Positions 8,526-16,414 of a stretch of 17,404 bases of DNA are shown here, piece by piece; within the stretch, counting starts at the first letter, position 1; every line of letters starts with the position of its first letter. The notes beneath the pieces are model-generated. The model was not told the origin of the DNA. It did not search any database and saw nothing but the letters and a program-made list of their open reading frames with translations. Source of the stretch: a candidate division CSSED10-310 bacterium (GTDB lineage Bacteria > CSSED10-310 > JAFGDC01); contig JAFGDC010000523.1 of the NCBI GenBank assembly GCA_016932295.1, positions 1-17,404 of the forward strand. The letters are read 5' to 3'. The position numbers were made by a program, and so were the translations under genes.

Positions 8526-9980
8526 ATGACAGCACGTTACATCGTTGTCGCAGTCTATGCGTTGATAGTTATCGGAGTGGGCATATATGGCTCGCGCCAC
8601 ACAAAATCATTCGTGGATTTCATGCTTGGCGGGCGGGGTATCGGTCCTTGGATGACGGCATTTTCGTATGGCACCGCGTATTTCTCGGCGGTTCTTTTTA
8701 TCGGATTCGCGGGGAAAATTGGGTGGGGATTCGGCATGTCAGGGTTGTGGATAGCGGCCGGCAACGCGATTGTCGGTGTTTTCCTTGTCTGGCGCCTGCT
8801 GGGCCGGCGGATCAAGGATCAGGCGGTCCAGTACAATGTGCACACCATGCCGGAGTTCCTCGAGGCGAGGTATCATAGTCCCGGCCTGAAACTGTTCACA
8901 TCCCTCGCCATCTTCATTTTCTTCATCCCCTATTCCGCCGCCGTATTCATGGGATTGAGCTACCTGTTCACGTCGACCTTCCATCTGCCCTATGCATTCA
9001 TGCTGCTGTTCATGGCGGTTTTCACGGCTGTCTACCTGGTGCTGGGCGGTTATCGCTCGATGGCGCTGCTGGATGTGATCTTCGGTGTGATCATGTCGGT
9101 CGGCGTGGTGATCCTCCTCGCCAGTACGATTCACAAGGGCGGCGGTCTCGATGGCATAGTGACCGCGCTTCACCGAATCGATCCTCGCCTGACCAGGATT
9201 GTCGGTCCCCCGGGATGGTGGCCGCTGGTCTCCTTGGTCTTTCTCACCAGCGTGGCGCCGCTCGCCATGCCCCAATTGGTCCAGAAGTTCTATGCGGTGC
9301 GGGATGCACGGGCGGTCAAAATCGGTATGTTCGCCAGCACCTTCTTCGCGATCCTGGTTTCAGGCACCGCGTACTTCACCGGTGCCCTGACCAGGATTTT
9401 TATCACCGCAGACAGCCACCCGCACATCTTCACGAACGTGGCCGGCAAACTCGTGCCGAATTTCGACGCATTGATGCCTGAACTCCTCACCACCGTCATT
9501 CATCCGGCTCTCTCGGTGATCATCCTGCTGCTCATCCTGTCCGCATCCATGTCCACCCTGGCGGCGCTGGTGTTGATCTCGAGTTCCGCCATCACCAAGG
9601 ATCTGTATGCGGGTTTCATCAAACCCGCCGCTTCCGATCGCGCCCTCACCCGGCTCATGCGTCTTTCCAGCCTTCTCTTCATCCTTGTTTCCCTTGGACT
9701 GGCTTTCCTCAAACCGGCCGTCATCGTCACCATTCTTGCCATTTCCTGGGGCGCCATCGCATCGGTATTTCTCGGCCCCTTCCTGTGGGGATTGTTCAGC
9801 ACCCGTCTCGACAAGACCGGCGCCTGGGCTGGCGCCGCCGGTGGATTGACGGTCTGCCTGCTGCTTTTCCTTCTCTGGGGCAAGAGTGCCGTGCCGCAGG
9901 CCGGTACCATCGGCATGATCAGTTCTGTGCTGTTCGTCCCCATCGTTGGCGGCGCGGCCCGTTGGTTCGGGAGAAGGTGA
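8526..9980 (+). CDS. Sodium:solute symporter (SSS family)
   Basis: A 484-residue integral membrane protein with about 13 hydrophobic segments, the usual size and count for the sodium:solute symporter family (TC 2.A.21, PutP/SGLT-like, LeuT fold). It begins with an N-terminal membrane segment (YIVVAVYALIVIGVGIYG), then the family-typical FMLGGRGIGPWMTAFSYGTA with small and polar residues in the unwound first core helix. The stretch ILSASMSTLAALVLISSSA near residues 338-356 corresponds to the helix that carries the sodium-site Ser/Thr residues, followed by ITKDLY as in many relatives. The substrate (sugar, amino acid, carboxylate or other) cannot be read from the sequence. The ATG at 8526 is chosen for its ribosome site, its promoter and the family-typical N-terminus; an extension to 8472 is less likely. 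It converges on the selenoprotein gene at 10067. Confidence 0.92.
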   Translation: MTARYIVVAVYALIVIGVGIYGSRHTKSFVDFMLGGRGIGPWMTAFSYGTAYFSAVLFIGFAGKIGWGFGMSGLWIAAGNAIVGVFLVWRLLGRRIKDQAVQYNVHTMPEFLEARYHSPGLKLFTSLAIFIFFIPYSAAVFMGLSYLFTSTFHLPYAFMLLFMAVFTAVYLVLGGYRSMALLDVIFGVIMSVGVVILLASTIHKGGGLDGIVTALHRIDPRLTRIVGPPGWWPLVSLVFLTSVAPLAMPQLVQKFYAVRDARAVKIGMFASTFFAILVSGTAYFTGALTRIFITADSHPHIFTNVAGKLVPNFDALMPELLTTVIHPALSVIILLLILSASMSTLAALVLISSSAITKDLYAGFIKPAASDRALTRLMRLSSLLFILVSLGLAFLKPAVIVTILAISWGAIASVFLGPFLWGLFSTRLDKTGAWAGAAGGLTVCLLLFLLWGKSAVPQAGTIGMISSVLFVPIVGGAARWFGRR

Positions 9981-10015
9981 GCGCGTTCGGAGCGATGGTG
10001 CTGCCACCGGGTGGT

Positions 10016-10040
10016 AAAAAAAGCCGCCCCGAAGGCGGCT
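10016..10040 (-). terminator. Rho-independent terminator of the minus-strand selenoprotein genes
   Basis: Read on the minus strand, a perfect 7-pair GC-rich stem AGCCGCC (10040-10034) / GGCGGCT (10028-10022) with a five-base loop is followed directly by a run of Ts (10021-10016). It starts 27 bases after the TAA of the gene ending at 10067. On the plus strand the hairpin has no T-run after it, so it serves mainly the minus-strand transcript. Confidence 0.9.
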
Positions 10041-10066
10041 GTGATGGTTGTAAAAGCAGTCGGCGA

Positions 10067-12280
10067 TTAATTCATGCCGTACCCGAACTCGATGTAGGTA
10101 TAGTCGTACAAGTCTGTCGTGCCGGGGACCAGCAGTGCCGCCCAGAACTTCAATCCACCGGCCTCACCGGCTCCTTCCGGCCAGGTGAATTCCAGGATGT
10201 CGACGAAGTTTGATGACTGGGCCGGTATGGAGATGGTGCGAAGATCCAGATCTTCCGTCCAGCCTGGCCAGAAGAAGTAGATGGCGTACACGTCGAGGAT
10301 GATGTATTCATCGGCATCGATTGCGGTGTCACCGTTGGTGATGTGCGTTTGCAGGAGAAACGGGTCGTTGGGATAGAAGGTGGTCTGGTTGAGGATCAGG
10401 TCGATGTACGGACCGCCGACGACTACTGTGGGGGTCGGTACTGGGGTCTCGGCTGGCGTGGCCGTGATGGTGGGGGGTACTGGCGTATCGGTGGGAACCG
10501 GCGAGTCGGTCGGCGTCGGAGTGGGGGTGTATACGGGTGTGTCGGTGGGTGTCGGCGTGACGGTCGGTTCAAGGATACCGAAATACACCAGGTAGCGGCT
10601 CACCAATTCTTGTTTGTTGCTGATACCGCCGCCGTTCACCAGTCCGGCCAGTTCGAAGCTGGCTCCGATCGTTTTGTACGAACCATCGGTATAGGCGATG
10701 GCGTTGTCATACACCGGATTGCCGTTCCGCAGGATGGTGACGGCGCCGGTTTGGGGCGAGAGATGATCCATCCAGTCGTTCTCACCATTGTAGCTAAAAC
10801 TCATGCCTTCGGTCCAGGTGCCTGCCACGCCGTTGACTGGCCCGATGTCACCGTTGCCGTCACTGGTGCCGGTGATATGGAAGTAAGGGTGCACTGGTGT
10901 CTCCGGGTCGAAGAACCAGGTATCGCCGCCTTCCATGTAAATCCTGCCGCCGGCAGCAAGAAAATCGGCCAGGAGAGTGCCTTCCTGGGTGGTAAGCTGG
11001 TGATTTGAGGAATACACCCCCAGGAACACGAATACGCTCTCGAATCCAGCCATGTTGAGGTCTGGGGATGTGCCGTACACCGCTGTCACCCCGATGTCCT
11101 GAAGTATGCCTTCAATGGCCGGCGCACTTGAATTGTTCGTATCAAGGTCGAGGAGATACACGCTGATCCGCTCCACTAGATCCACTTCATGATACCCGGC
11201 AATCGGGCAGAAGGTCTGGTTCTGGTTTGAGGATGAGTCGGTGGCGATGATCCTGTATTCCAGGAGATCGCCGGGGTTGACCGGATCGGAAATAGAGCCG
11301 CTGTATAGATCGCCGGAAACCGATCCCATGGAAACTGTGGAGAGAGAGCCGCCGTTGATGCGATACTCGATCTCCACGGAATCGATCCCGATGTTATCCG
11401 TCACCACCGCTTCCAGTTCCAGGGGCCATAGAACCGTTGCGTAATACGGTATCGGGGTGTGCACAATGACGGGATAGATGCTGTCAGGTCCGATATAGAA
11501 CGAGTAAAGGGCGGCGGGTGCCGTGAAGGGACGTACGACGGACCGTCCCTCATCGTTGGCGGCGTGAAGGTAATAAGACATCGTGGTGCCGGATTCCTGG
11601 GCCGGAATGGAGCCCGTGTACATGTCGCGATTCACCATTGTCATGGGGACCTGATCGAACGGCGCGGCGCCTGTGGTCGAGTAATAAATGACCGGTGAGC
11701 CGGTGATGTTGGAGGGTTGCACGATATCCGCCTCGATGGGGTAGGGATTCATCGTGTCTTCCGTGTCATTGAGTTCCTCGTGGATGATCAAGAACACGTC
11801 CGGCAGATTCGCGGTGATGGTGCTCCGGACGACTGATTCGTTAAAGCCTGATGCCGTATAGCGCAGGATGTCATAAGAATCGATGATGGTGTTGTAGGGC
11901 ACGTAACCGTTGCCGAACAGACCGTACACGCTGCCGTTGGGATCGGACAATACAGGATGGGTGATCCCATATTGAGCACGCCAGGTTGCGCAGGTGGTCT
12001 GATTTTGGTTGGTGCCGATGGACAGCACCATCAAGCCTTGGGCAGCATAATCCCGATAGATTTGCTCGATGAGAGGAGCCTCCTCTCGGCAACTGCCTCA
12101 GGAGGGTGTCCAGAATGTGATGGCGATGACGAGGTTTTGGTAGTCGAACAGCGAAACCTGTTTCCCATCTGCATCGAAGAGAGTGAAGTCATTGATGTGG
12201 TCGCCGACCTGGTAGACTGCCTGGGCGCGGCCCATGAGCAGATATAAACCAAGCAGCGCCACGACTGATCTGGTTCTCAT
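10067..12280 (-). CDS. Secreted multidomain redoxin selenoprotein (Sec61, UGSC), paralogue B
   Basis: A 737-residue protein if the in-frame TGA at 12100-12098 is read as selenocysteine 61. The ATG at 12280 has AAAGGAG 5 bases upstream, and residues 1-22 form a signal peptide (LLMGRAQA). Residues about 23-165 are a TlpA/AhpC-TSA-like redoxin: YQVGDHINDFTLFDADGKQV, ITFWTPS-U-G-S-C-REEAPL, then a third Cys at 97 and a GYVPYNTIID cis-Pro segment. Two Ig-like sandwiches follow (about 174-265; about 268-367, with DNIGIDSVEIEYRINGG). Residues about 371-570 are an alpha/beta domain resembling class I glutamine-amidotransferase-like folds, with FLAAGGRIYMEGGDTW. Residues 571-621 are a Thr/Pro linker and 622-737 the shared C-terminal module. 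Its neighbour at 12422 has the same layout; they lie 141 bases apart, probably in one unit ending at the 10016-10040 terminator. I infer an exported Sec-Cys oxidoreductase or peroxidase; substrate unknown. Confidence 0.9.
10418..10570 (-). repeat. Low-complexity Thr/Pro linker coding repeat in paralogue B
   Basis: Degenerate ACN-CCN codon repeats encode residues 571-621 (VTPTPTDTPVYTPTPTPT and so on). The segment joins the amidotransferase-like domain to the C-terminal module and is expected to be an extended, possibly glycosylated spacer outside the cytoplasm. On the other strand it generates a Gly/Val-rich frame that is not a gene. Confidence 0.85.
12071..12100 (-). promoter_or_regulatory. 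Sec TGA codon and candidate bacterial SECIS hairpin of paralogue B
   Basis: After the TGA (12100-12098) and 10 bases comes a perfect 7-pair stem GAGAGGA / TCCTCTC (12087-12071) with the loop GGC. Opening the top pair gives a five-base loop AGGCT, close to the apical loop of known bacterial SECIS elements that start with or contain GG or GU. The UGA-to-loop distance of about 17 bases is in the accepted range. The hairpin also encodes the conserved E-A-P-L segment after the redox motif. Confidence 0.75.
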
Positions 12281-12421
12281 TCAAACTCCTTTGCGAAGGT
12301 TCGAAAATTGTTTCCAGGCCGCAGGAGCCGCCGCCGCATCGAATCCTGATCGGCGGTACACCATCGGGCTGGACACCCTTGTGGAATGTGCTGCAATCCG
12401 CATGCGCGTGGGGACGCATCC
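12281..12421 (-). other. Spacer between the two redoxin selenoprotein genes
   Basis: A 141-base gap holds only the ribosome site (AAAGGAG) of the downstream gene near its 3' end. I see no terminator and no convincing promoter, consistent with read-through from the upstream paralogue. Confidence 0.5.
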
Positions 12422-14692
12422 CTATTCGTAATAATCGAAGGAAACGTTGTCGATGTCAAATACTTCAGTTGTCCCCGGACGCAGTAAGGCTGCCCAGAAG
12501 GCCAGGTTCTGAGCAGTGCCCGCCCCAGACGGCCATAAGAAGTCAAGAATGATCGCGGTTTCATGCGAAGGTGCATTGCAGGTGATCAGGAGAAAATCGA
12601 GATCGCCGGACCAATCCGGCCAGAAGAAATAAACGCCGAACGCATCGAGGATTATGTATTCCTCACATACCACGGTGGCGGACCAGTTCTCCAGATCCAG
12701 TTCCAGCAGGAAGCGGTCGCCAGGCTGGAACGATTGTTGGTTGAGCTGCAGCGCCAGGAAGGGACCGCCAGTGGGAAGTGTGGGAACCGTGGTGGGGGAA
12801 ATGGTGGGGGGCACGGCGGTCGGTGTGTCGGGCGGGGTGGTGGGCGTGATCGTTGGTGAAGGGGGTGTCGGCGTTCGCGTGACGGTAGGTGTCATGGTTG
12901 GAGTGGGGCTGCGATACGGAGTGGGTGTTGGGGTTTCGGTGGGGGGCGCGGGAGAGTGGTAGGGCGTGGGGGTGACATACAGCAAGCCGAAGAACTGGAG
13001 GATGCGGCTCACCAGCTCTTCCTTGGTACTGGGACCGGAACCGTCCACCAGTCCGTTCAGTTCAAAGCTCGCGCCGACCGTTCTGTAGGAGCAGGCATTG
13101 TTGGCAACGGCATTGGTGTAGGCGGGACTGAGGTTGTTAATGACGGCGAAGGCTCCACCGGAGGGCGTGAGATGGTCCATCCAGTTGTTCTCGCCGCCAT
13201 AGTTGAAGGTCATTCCCTCGGTGAAGGTGCCGGTTACTCCGGAGACCGGACCGGTATCACTGGCGCCGTCGGCAGCGCCGGTGATACCGAAATAATCATG
13301 CGCGGCAGTCGGGGGATCATAATACCAGGTATCGCCGCCTTCCATGTAAACGCAGCCTCCCCGATCGAGGAACTCCGCCAGTAGTGCGCCCTCCTGTTGG
13401 CTCAGAACGTGATTGTCTGAAAAAATGCCAAGACAAATGAACACGCTCCAGTATCGAATCAGATCGTCCTGAAGGGTGACGGAGTAATCGGTAGTAAGGC
13501 CATGGAAGGCAAGATAGCTCTGCAGGTTCGGACCGCTCGAATGATTGGGATCCGGATCGAATACCAGCGCTCCAATGCGGTTGCCTATGTCCACCTCGAA
13601 ATAGCCGCTGGGTGGTGCAGCCGCCTGGTTGGGCACCCCGGCCGCATCATCGGCGACGATCCGGTATTCAAGGAGATCGCCGACTGCCACCACCGAGTCG
13701 ATGACTGCGCTGTATACATCATCGCCTTCATCGATCATCGGCGTGGACTGGACCGCTCCACCGTTGACACGGTATTCGATCGACACCTGGTCAACGCCCA
13801 GGTTGTCGGTGACCCGCGCCTCCAGTTCCATGGGCCAGAGTTCTATGGGAAAGAAATCGTAGGGATTGTGATCGATGATCGGCGGCGTCACGTCGATACC
13901 GACCCGGAAACTCAGCAGATCGACCGGTGCCAGCGGTGGATGGATCGTTGTCCTGGCCTCTTGGTTTTGAGCGTATAAATAATAATACACTTCCGTGTCG
14001 AGCGGTTGAGCGGGGATCTCACCACCATACAGGTCACGTGTCTCAATCGTCATCTCGACAGGCGTGAAGGGGGGGGTCCCCGTGGTGTTCCAGAAAATTA
14101 CGGGGAAGCCGGGTGAAACCGCCGCCGGTGAGACCAGTCCGGTGACCATGTGATACGGAACGAAGGTTTCTTCGGTATCCGGCATGCCGTCGTGGAAGAA
14201 CAGGAATATGGTCGGCAGGTTGAGATTTATCTGCGTCCGCACGGCCTGCTCGTCGAACGTGTCAACCGTGTAGCGAAGATCCATGTATCCGTCGATGACT
14301 GCGAATTGAGGCGCGTAACCGGTGGAGAACAGGTTGAAGACGACGCTGTTCTCATCGGACAACACCGGGTGTGTCAACCCGTATTGAGTGGCCCAGGTAT
14401 AACATTCACTCACCGTGGCGCCGACGCCGATACCCAGCACCATGCCGCCTGAATCAAAATAGTCCTGGTAGATGTTCTCAATGAGGGGAGCCTCCCCTCC
14501 GCAAGGGCCTCACCCATCTGTCCAGAAATCGAGAAAGATCACCCGATTCTGGAAGTCGTACAAGGATACCTGGTTGCCGGAGGCATCGAGCAGCGAGAAA
14601 TCATTGATGTGATCCCCCACCTGGTAGGCGGCGAGTCCCGCCCCGGCGACGATCGTGACAGTCATGACGAAGACAAGCACAGTTTTTCCCAT
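12422..14692 (-). CDS. Secreted multidomain redoxin selenoprotein (Sec61, UGPC), paralogue A
   Basis: A 756-residue protein if the in-frame TGA at 14512-14510 is read as selenocysteine 61, the same residue number as in its downstream paralogue. The ATG at 14692 has AAGGGAG 6 bases upstream, and residues 1-22 are a signal peptide (VTIVAGAGLA). The redoxin domain (about 23-165) has YQVGDHINDFSLLDASGNQV, FLDFWTDG-U-G-P-C-GGEAPL, Cys97 (SEC) and a GYAPQFAVID segment. UGPC matches the classical thioredoxin CGPC apart from Sec. Then follow two Ig-like domains (DNLGVDQVSIEYRVNGG in the second), an amidotransferase-like domain with LDRGGCVYMEGGDTWYYD (about 372-572), a Thr/Pro linker (573-641) and the shared C-terminal module (642-756, ending DYYE). 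It is preceded by a TTGACA promoter at 14740-14769 and ends with TAG. Likely exported; the role is inferred as thiol/disulfide or peroxide chemistry. A disabling mutation is unlikely because the paralogue has TGA at the same codon. Confidence 0.9.
12770..12976 (-). repeat. Low-complexity Thr/Pro linker coding repeat in paralogue A
   Basis: Residues 573-641 are almost only Thr, Pro and Ser with occasional Val, Tyr and Arg (TETPTPTPYRSPTPTMTP and so on), longer than in the downstream paralogue. It spaces the amidotransferase-like domain from the C-terminal module. The Gly/Val-rich opposite-strand frames at 12563-12962 are its shadows. Confidence 0.85.
14483..14512 (-). promoter_or_regulatory. 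Sec TGA codon and candidate bacterial SECIS hairpin of paralogue A
   Basis: After the TGA (14512-14510) and exactly 10 bases comes a perfect 7-pair stem GAGGGGA / TCCCCTC (14499-14483) with the loop GGC (or AGGCT with six pairs). Compared with the hairpin of paralogue B, one A-U pair has become G-C on both sides, a compensatory change that supports RNA pairing. Spacing and loop are identical in both genes. Confidence 0.8.
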
Positions 14693-14739
14693 ACCCTACT
14701 CCCTTCTTTTTTTTCTGGCTCATTTTCACGTTCAACCTT

Positions 14740-14769
14740 TACATACAGCCAGTAAATTGCCTCTGTCAA
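14740..14769 (-). promoter_or_regulatory. Candidate sigma-70-type promoter for the redoxin selenoprotein pair
   Basis: On the minus strand a perfect TTGACA (14769-14764) is followed after 18 bases by TATGTA (14745-14740). Transcription would start near 14733, about 40 bases before the ATG at 14692. It lies in the 110-base gap after the dihydrouridine synthase gene, so the selenoprotein pair can be expressed independently of it. Confidence 0.5.
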
Positions 14770-14802
14770 GATATTCAGCTCTTGTGAAGAACGCCGGCGG
14801 TG

Positions 14803-15840
14803 TCAGGCGGGAAAGGTGTGCTGTGCGGCAGGGATGTCGTCCAGCATATGTTCCAGCAGTTCATCGCACCGCCCCCTGTCCCCCAGCAGCGCTTCCAGGG
14901 GCGAGCGGAATTCGACCGGCTGGCCGCGATGCTGAAGGCGTTGTGGCTCCTCCAACAGGCCTGAGGGTAGATATCGAGTCAAAAAATCAAGCTGGTCGGC
15001 AAGGAACCGTCGTGCCCGGCGAAGACCGAATTCATCATCTCCGAAATGCTCGACAGTGAAGACCGCCAGCTTGCGCAGCAATGTCATACGCTCTTCGGCG
15101 GTGGGATCCAGGATGGCCCCGCCGATGATCTCTTTGAAGATCCATGGCTTGATGAGCGCCCCCCGACCGATGATCACGGCGCTGCATCCGGACTCCCTCA
15201 TGCGGCTGGTCACTTCGAAATGGTGGAACAAGTCGCCGCTACCCACTACCGGAATGGAGACCGCTTCGACCACCCGGGCGACAATATCCCAATCCGCCGG
15301 TCCGCGATACCGCTGGCAACGGGAGCGGGCATGCAGCATGACCGCATCGGCGCCTTCACCAGCGGCGATCCTCGCCATTTCCACCGCGTTCGGATGTTCG
15401 CGCGTCCAGCCGCTGCGTATCTTGACCGTCAACGGGATCGTCACGGCGCTTCTGACCGCGGTGATTATCCGTCGCGCCTTGCCGGTCTTGCGCAGCAATT
15501 GAGCGCCTCCGCCGCGGCTGGTCACCTGCTCGATGGGGCATGCCATGTTTAGATCGATGAAATCAGGTCCGGTGGCGGCAGCCTTTCGTGCCGCCTCTGC
15601 CATCGTTTCCGGTTTGCCGCCCACCAACTGAATACCGAAGAATGTCTCGCTGGGATGCCGACGCAGCAAGGCATATTCAGGCGATGTTTCATCCAGCAGC
15701 TTGTGTGCCATCGCCATCTCACCGATAGTACCCTGAGCCCCGCATGCCACGCATAGGCGGCGGAAGGGAAGATTGCCAAGTTTACTCAGGGAACCAAGCA
15801 TGATTCCACCGCGCAGTCGTTCGGTGAAGATCGTATTCAA
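14803..15840 (-). CDS. dus: tRNA-dihydrouridine synthase, Dus3-like
   Basis: A 345-residue FMN enzyme that reduces uridine to dihydrouridine in tRNA. Visible marks are GNLPFRRLC near residue 22, GEMAMAHKLL near 40, FFGIQLVGG near 68, DLNMACPIEQV with the catalytic-type Cys101, the Gly-rich SRGGGAQLL, VKIRSGW with the flavin-contacting Lys140, MLHARSR with His170, GSGDLF at 200-205 and IGRGALIKPWIF near 224-235. The GNLPFRR and GEMA blocks, the GGG after the Cys motif, GALIKPWIF and the C-terminal RRFL, LDFLTRYLPSGLLE and final PAAQHTF resemble the eukaryotic Dus3 branch more than E. coli DusA, DusB or DusC. The start is a TTG with GGAG seven bases upstream; the next ATG (15801) would cut into the first barrel strand. 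It is probably unrelated to the selenoprotein genes beyond its position upstream of them. Confidence 0.9.
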   Translation of the reverse strand: MNTIFTERLRGGIMLGSLSKLGNLPFRRLCVACGAQGTIGEMAMAHKLLDETSPEYALLRRHPSETFFGIQLVGGKPETMAEAARKAAATGPDFIDLNMACPIEQVTSRGGGAQLLRKTGKARRIITAVRSAVTIPLTVKIRSGWTREHPNAVEMARIAAGEGADAVMLHARSRCQRYRGPADWDIVARVVEAVSIPVVGSGDLFHHFEVTSRMRESGCSAVIIGRGALIKPWIFKEIIGGAILDPTAEERMTLLRKLAVFTVEHFGDDEFGLRRARRFLADQLDFLTRYLPSGLLEEPQRLQHRGQPVEFRSPLEALLGDRGRCDELLEHMLDDIPAAQHTFPA

Positions 15841-16330
15841 GCAGCTTCTCCGGGAATTGATTGGTTGGGGATTTCCGAGTTGCCAAGCGGATCATCCCAC
15901 AGCCTGCCTGCGCCGTCAACCCATCGCTCCGTACCCCATTAATCCACCGCTTACGATTACGAAAGGTGTTCCGCGGGTCTGATGGACGCATTTTTAGGGT
16001 ACTGGCACCGTCCACGGCGCCATGTGCCTGTCAATATGCGCGAACTGACTTGACTGAAGAGGGATCATCCGTCGTAAGGTCTCCGGTATCAACGCTTCCC
16101 ATCGAGAAGTATAAGATTCCGGGTACGACCCCGGTGGTCTGCGACCCCAATGGTCGGTGGAGTGGGGCATGAGTGATCGCCCCATGCCGGCGCTCAGGTG
16201 GGGCAGCATGGCAGGGACGACTCGATACCTCCGCCGTTCATGAACCGCCGTTCTCATACTGGGGAAACCGCCTCGGACCGGATTTTTTTGCGCTGGCTGG
16301 CCATCCATCGGCCGAACAGGGAATCGTTCT
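15841..16330. other. Intergenic region without a supported gene
   Basis: About 490 bases between the divergent dus and regulator genes hold no frame with family resemblance or a good ribosome site. An inverted pair GCCCCA/TGGGGC lies near 16180-16205. There is a seven-T run at 16283-16289 without a strong preceding stem on the plus strand. The stretch is long for a simple divergent promoter region. Confidence 0.45.
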
Positions 16331-16397
16331 TTGACTTTGAAAGAGAGACAAGTACTTTTTTAGTAGACAAGGTTACAAAAAAAAGATAGAGTTATCT
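16331..16397 (+). promoter_or_regulatory. Candidate promoter and operator of the DtxR-FeoA/feoB unit
   Basis: TTGACT (16331-16336) is followed by a weak -10-like TACTTT after 16 bases (16353-16358). Overlapping and following it is an imperfect inverted repeat with T-rich and A-rich arms (TTTTTTAGTA from 16356, TTAC then eight As ending at 16384), and next a perfect AGATA/TATCT inverted repeat (16384-16397) before the ribosome site. DtxR-family regulators commonly bind inverted repeats over their own or feo promoters, so I infer self-regulation by metal. Neither repeat matches a known box that I can name. Confidence 0.4.
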
Positions 16398-16414
16398 CCC
16401 TTGGAGGGCGCTCC

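Noticed and set aside
10343..11008. Gly/Val-rich plus-strand frames here and at 12563-12962
   Set aside because: They are the complement of the Thr/Pro linker codons and flanking domains of the minus-strand selenoproteins; no ribosome sites or family resemblance.
12098..12100. Nonsense mutation or sequencing error making pseudogenes
   Set aside because: The same event would be needed three times at the homologous codon, each with a hairpin after it and with intact long frames downstream.
3435..14692. Variant genetic code in which TGA means Gly or Trp
   Set aside because: TGA ends the first selenoprotein, symporter and DtxR-type genes in the expected places, and the only internal TGAs fall on the redox-motif position of three thioredoxin-fold proteins.
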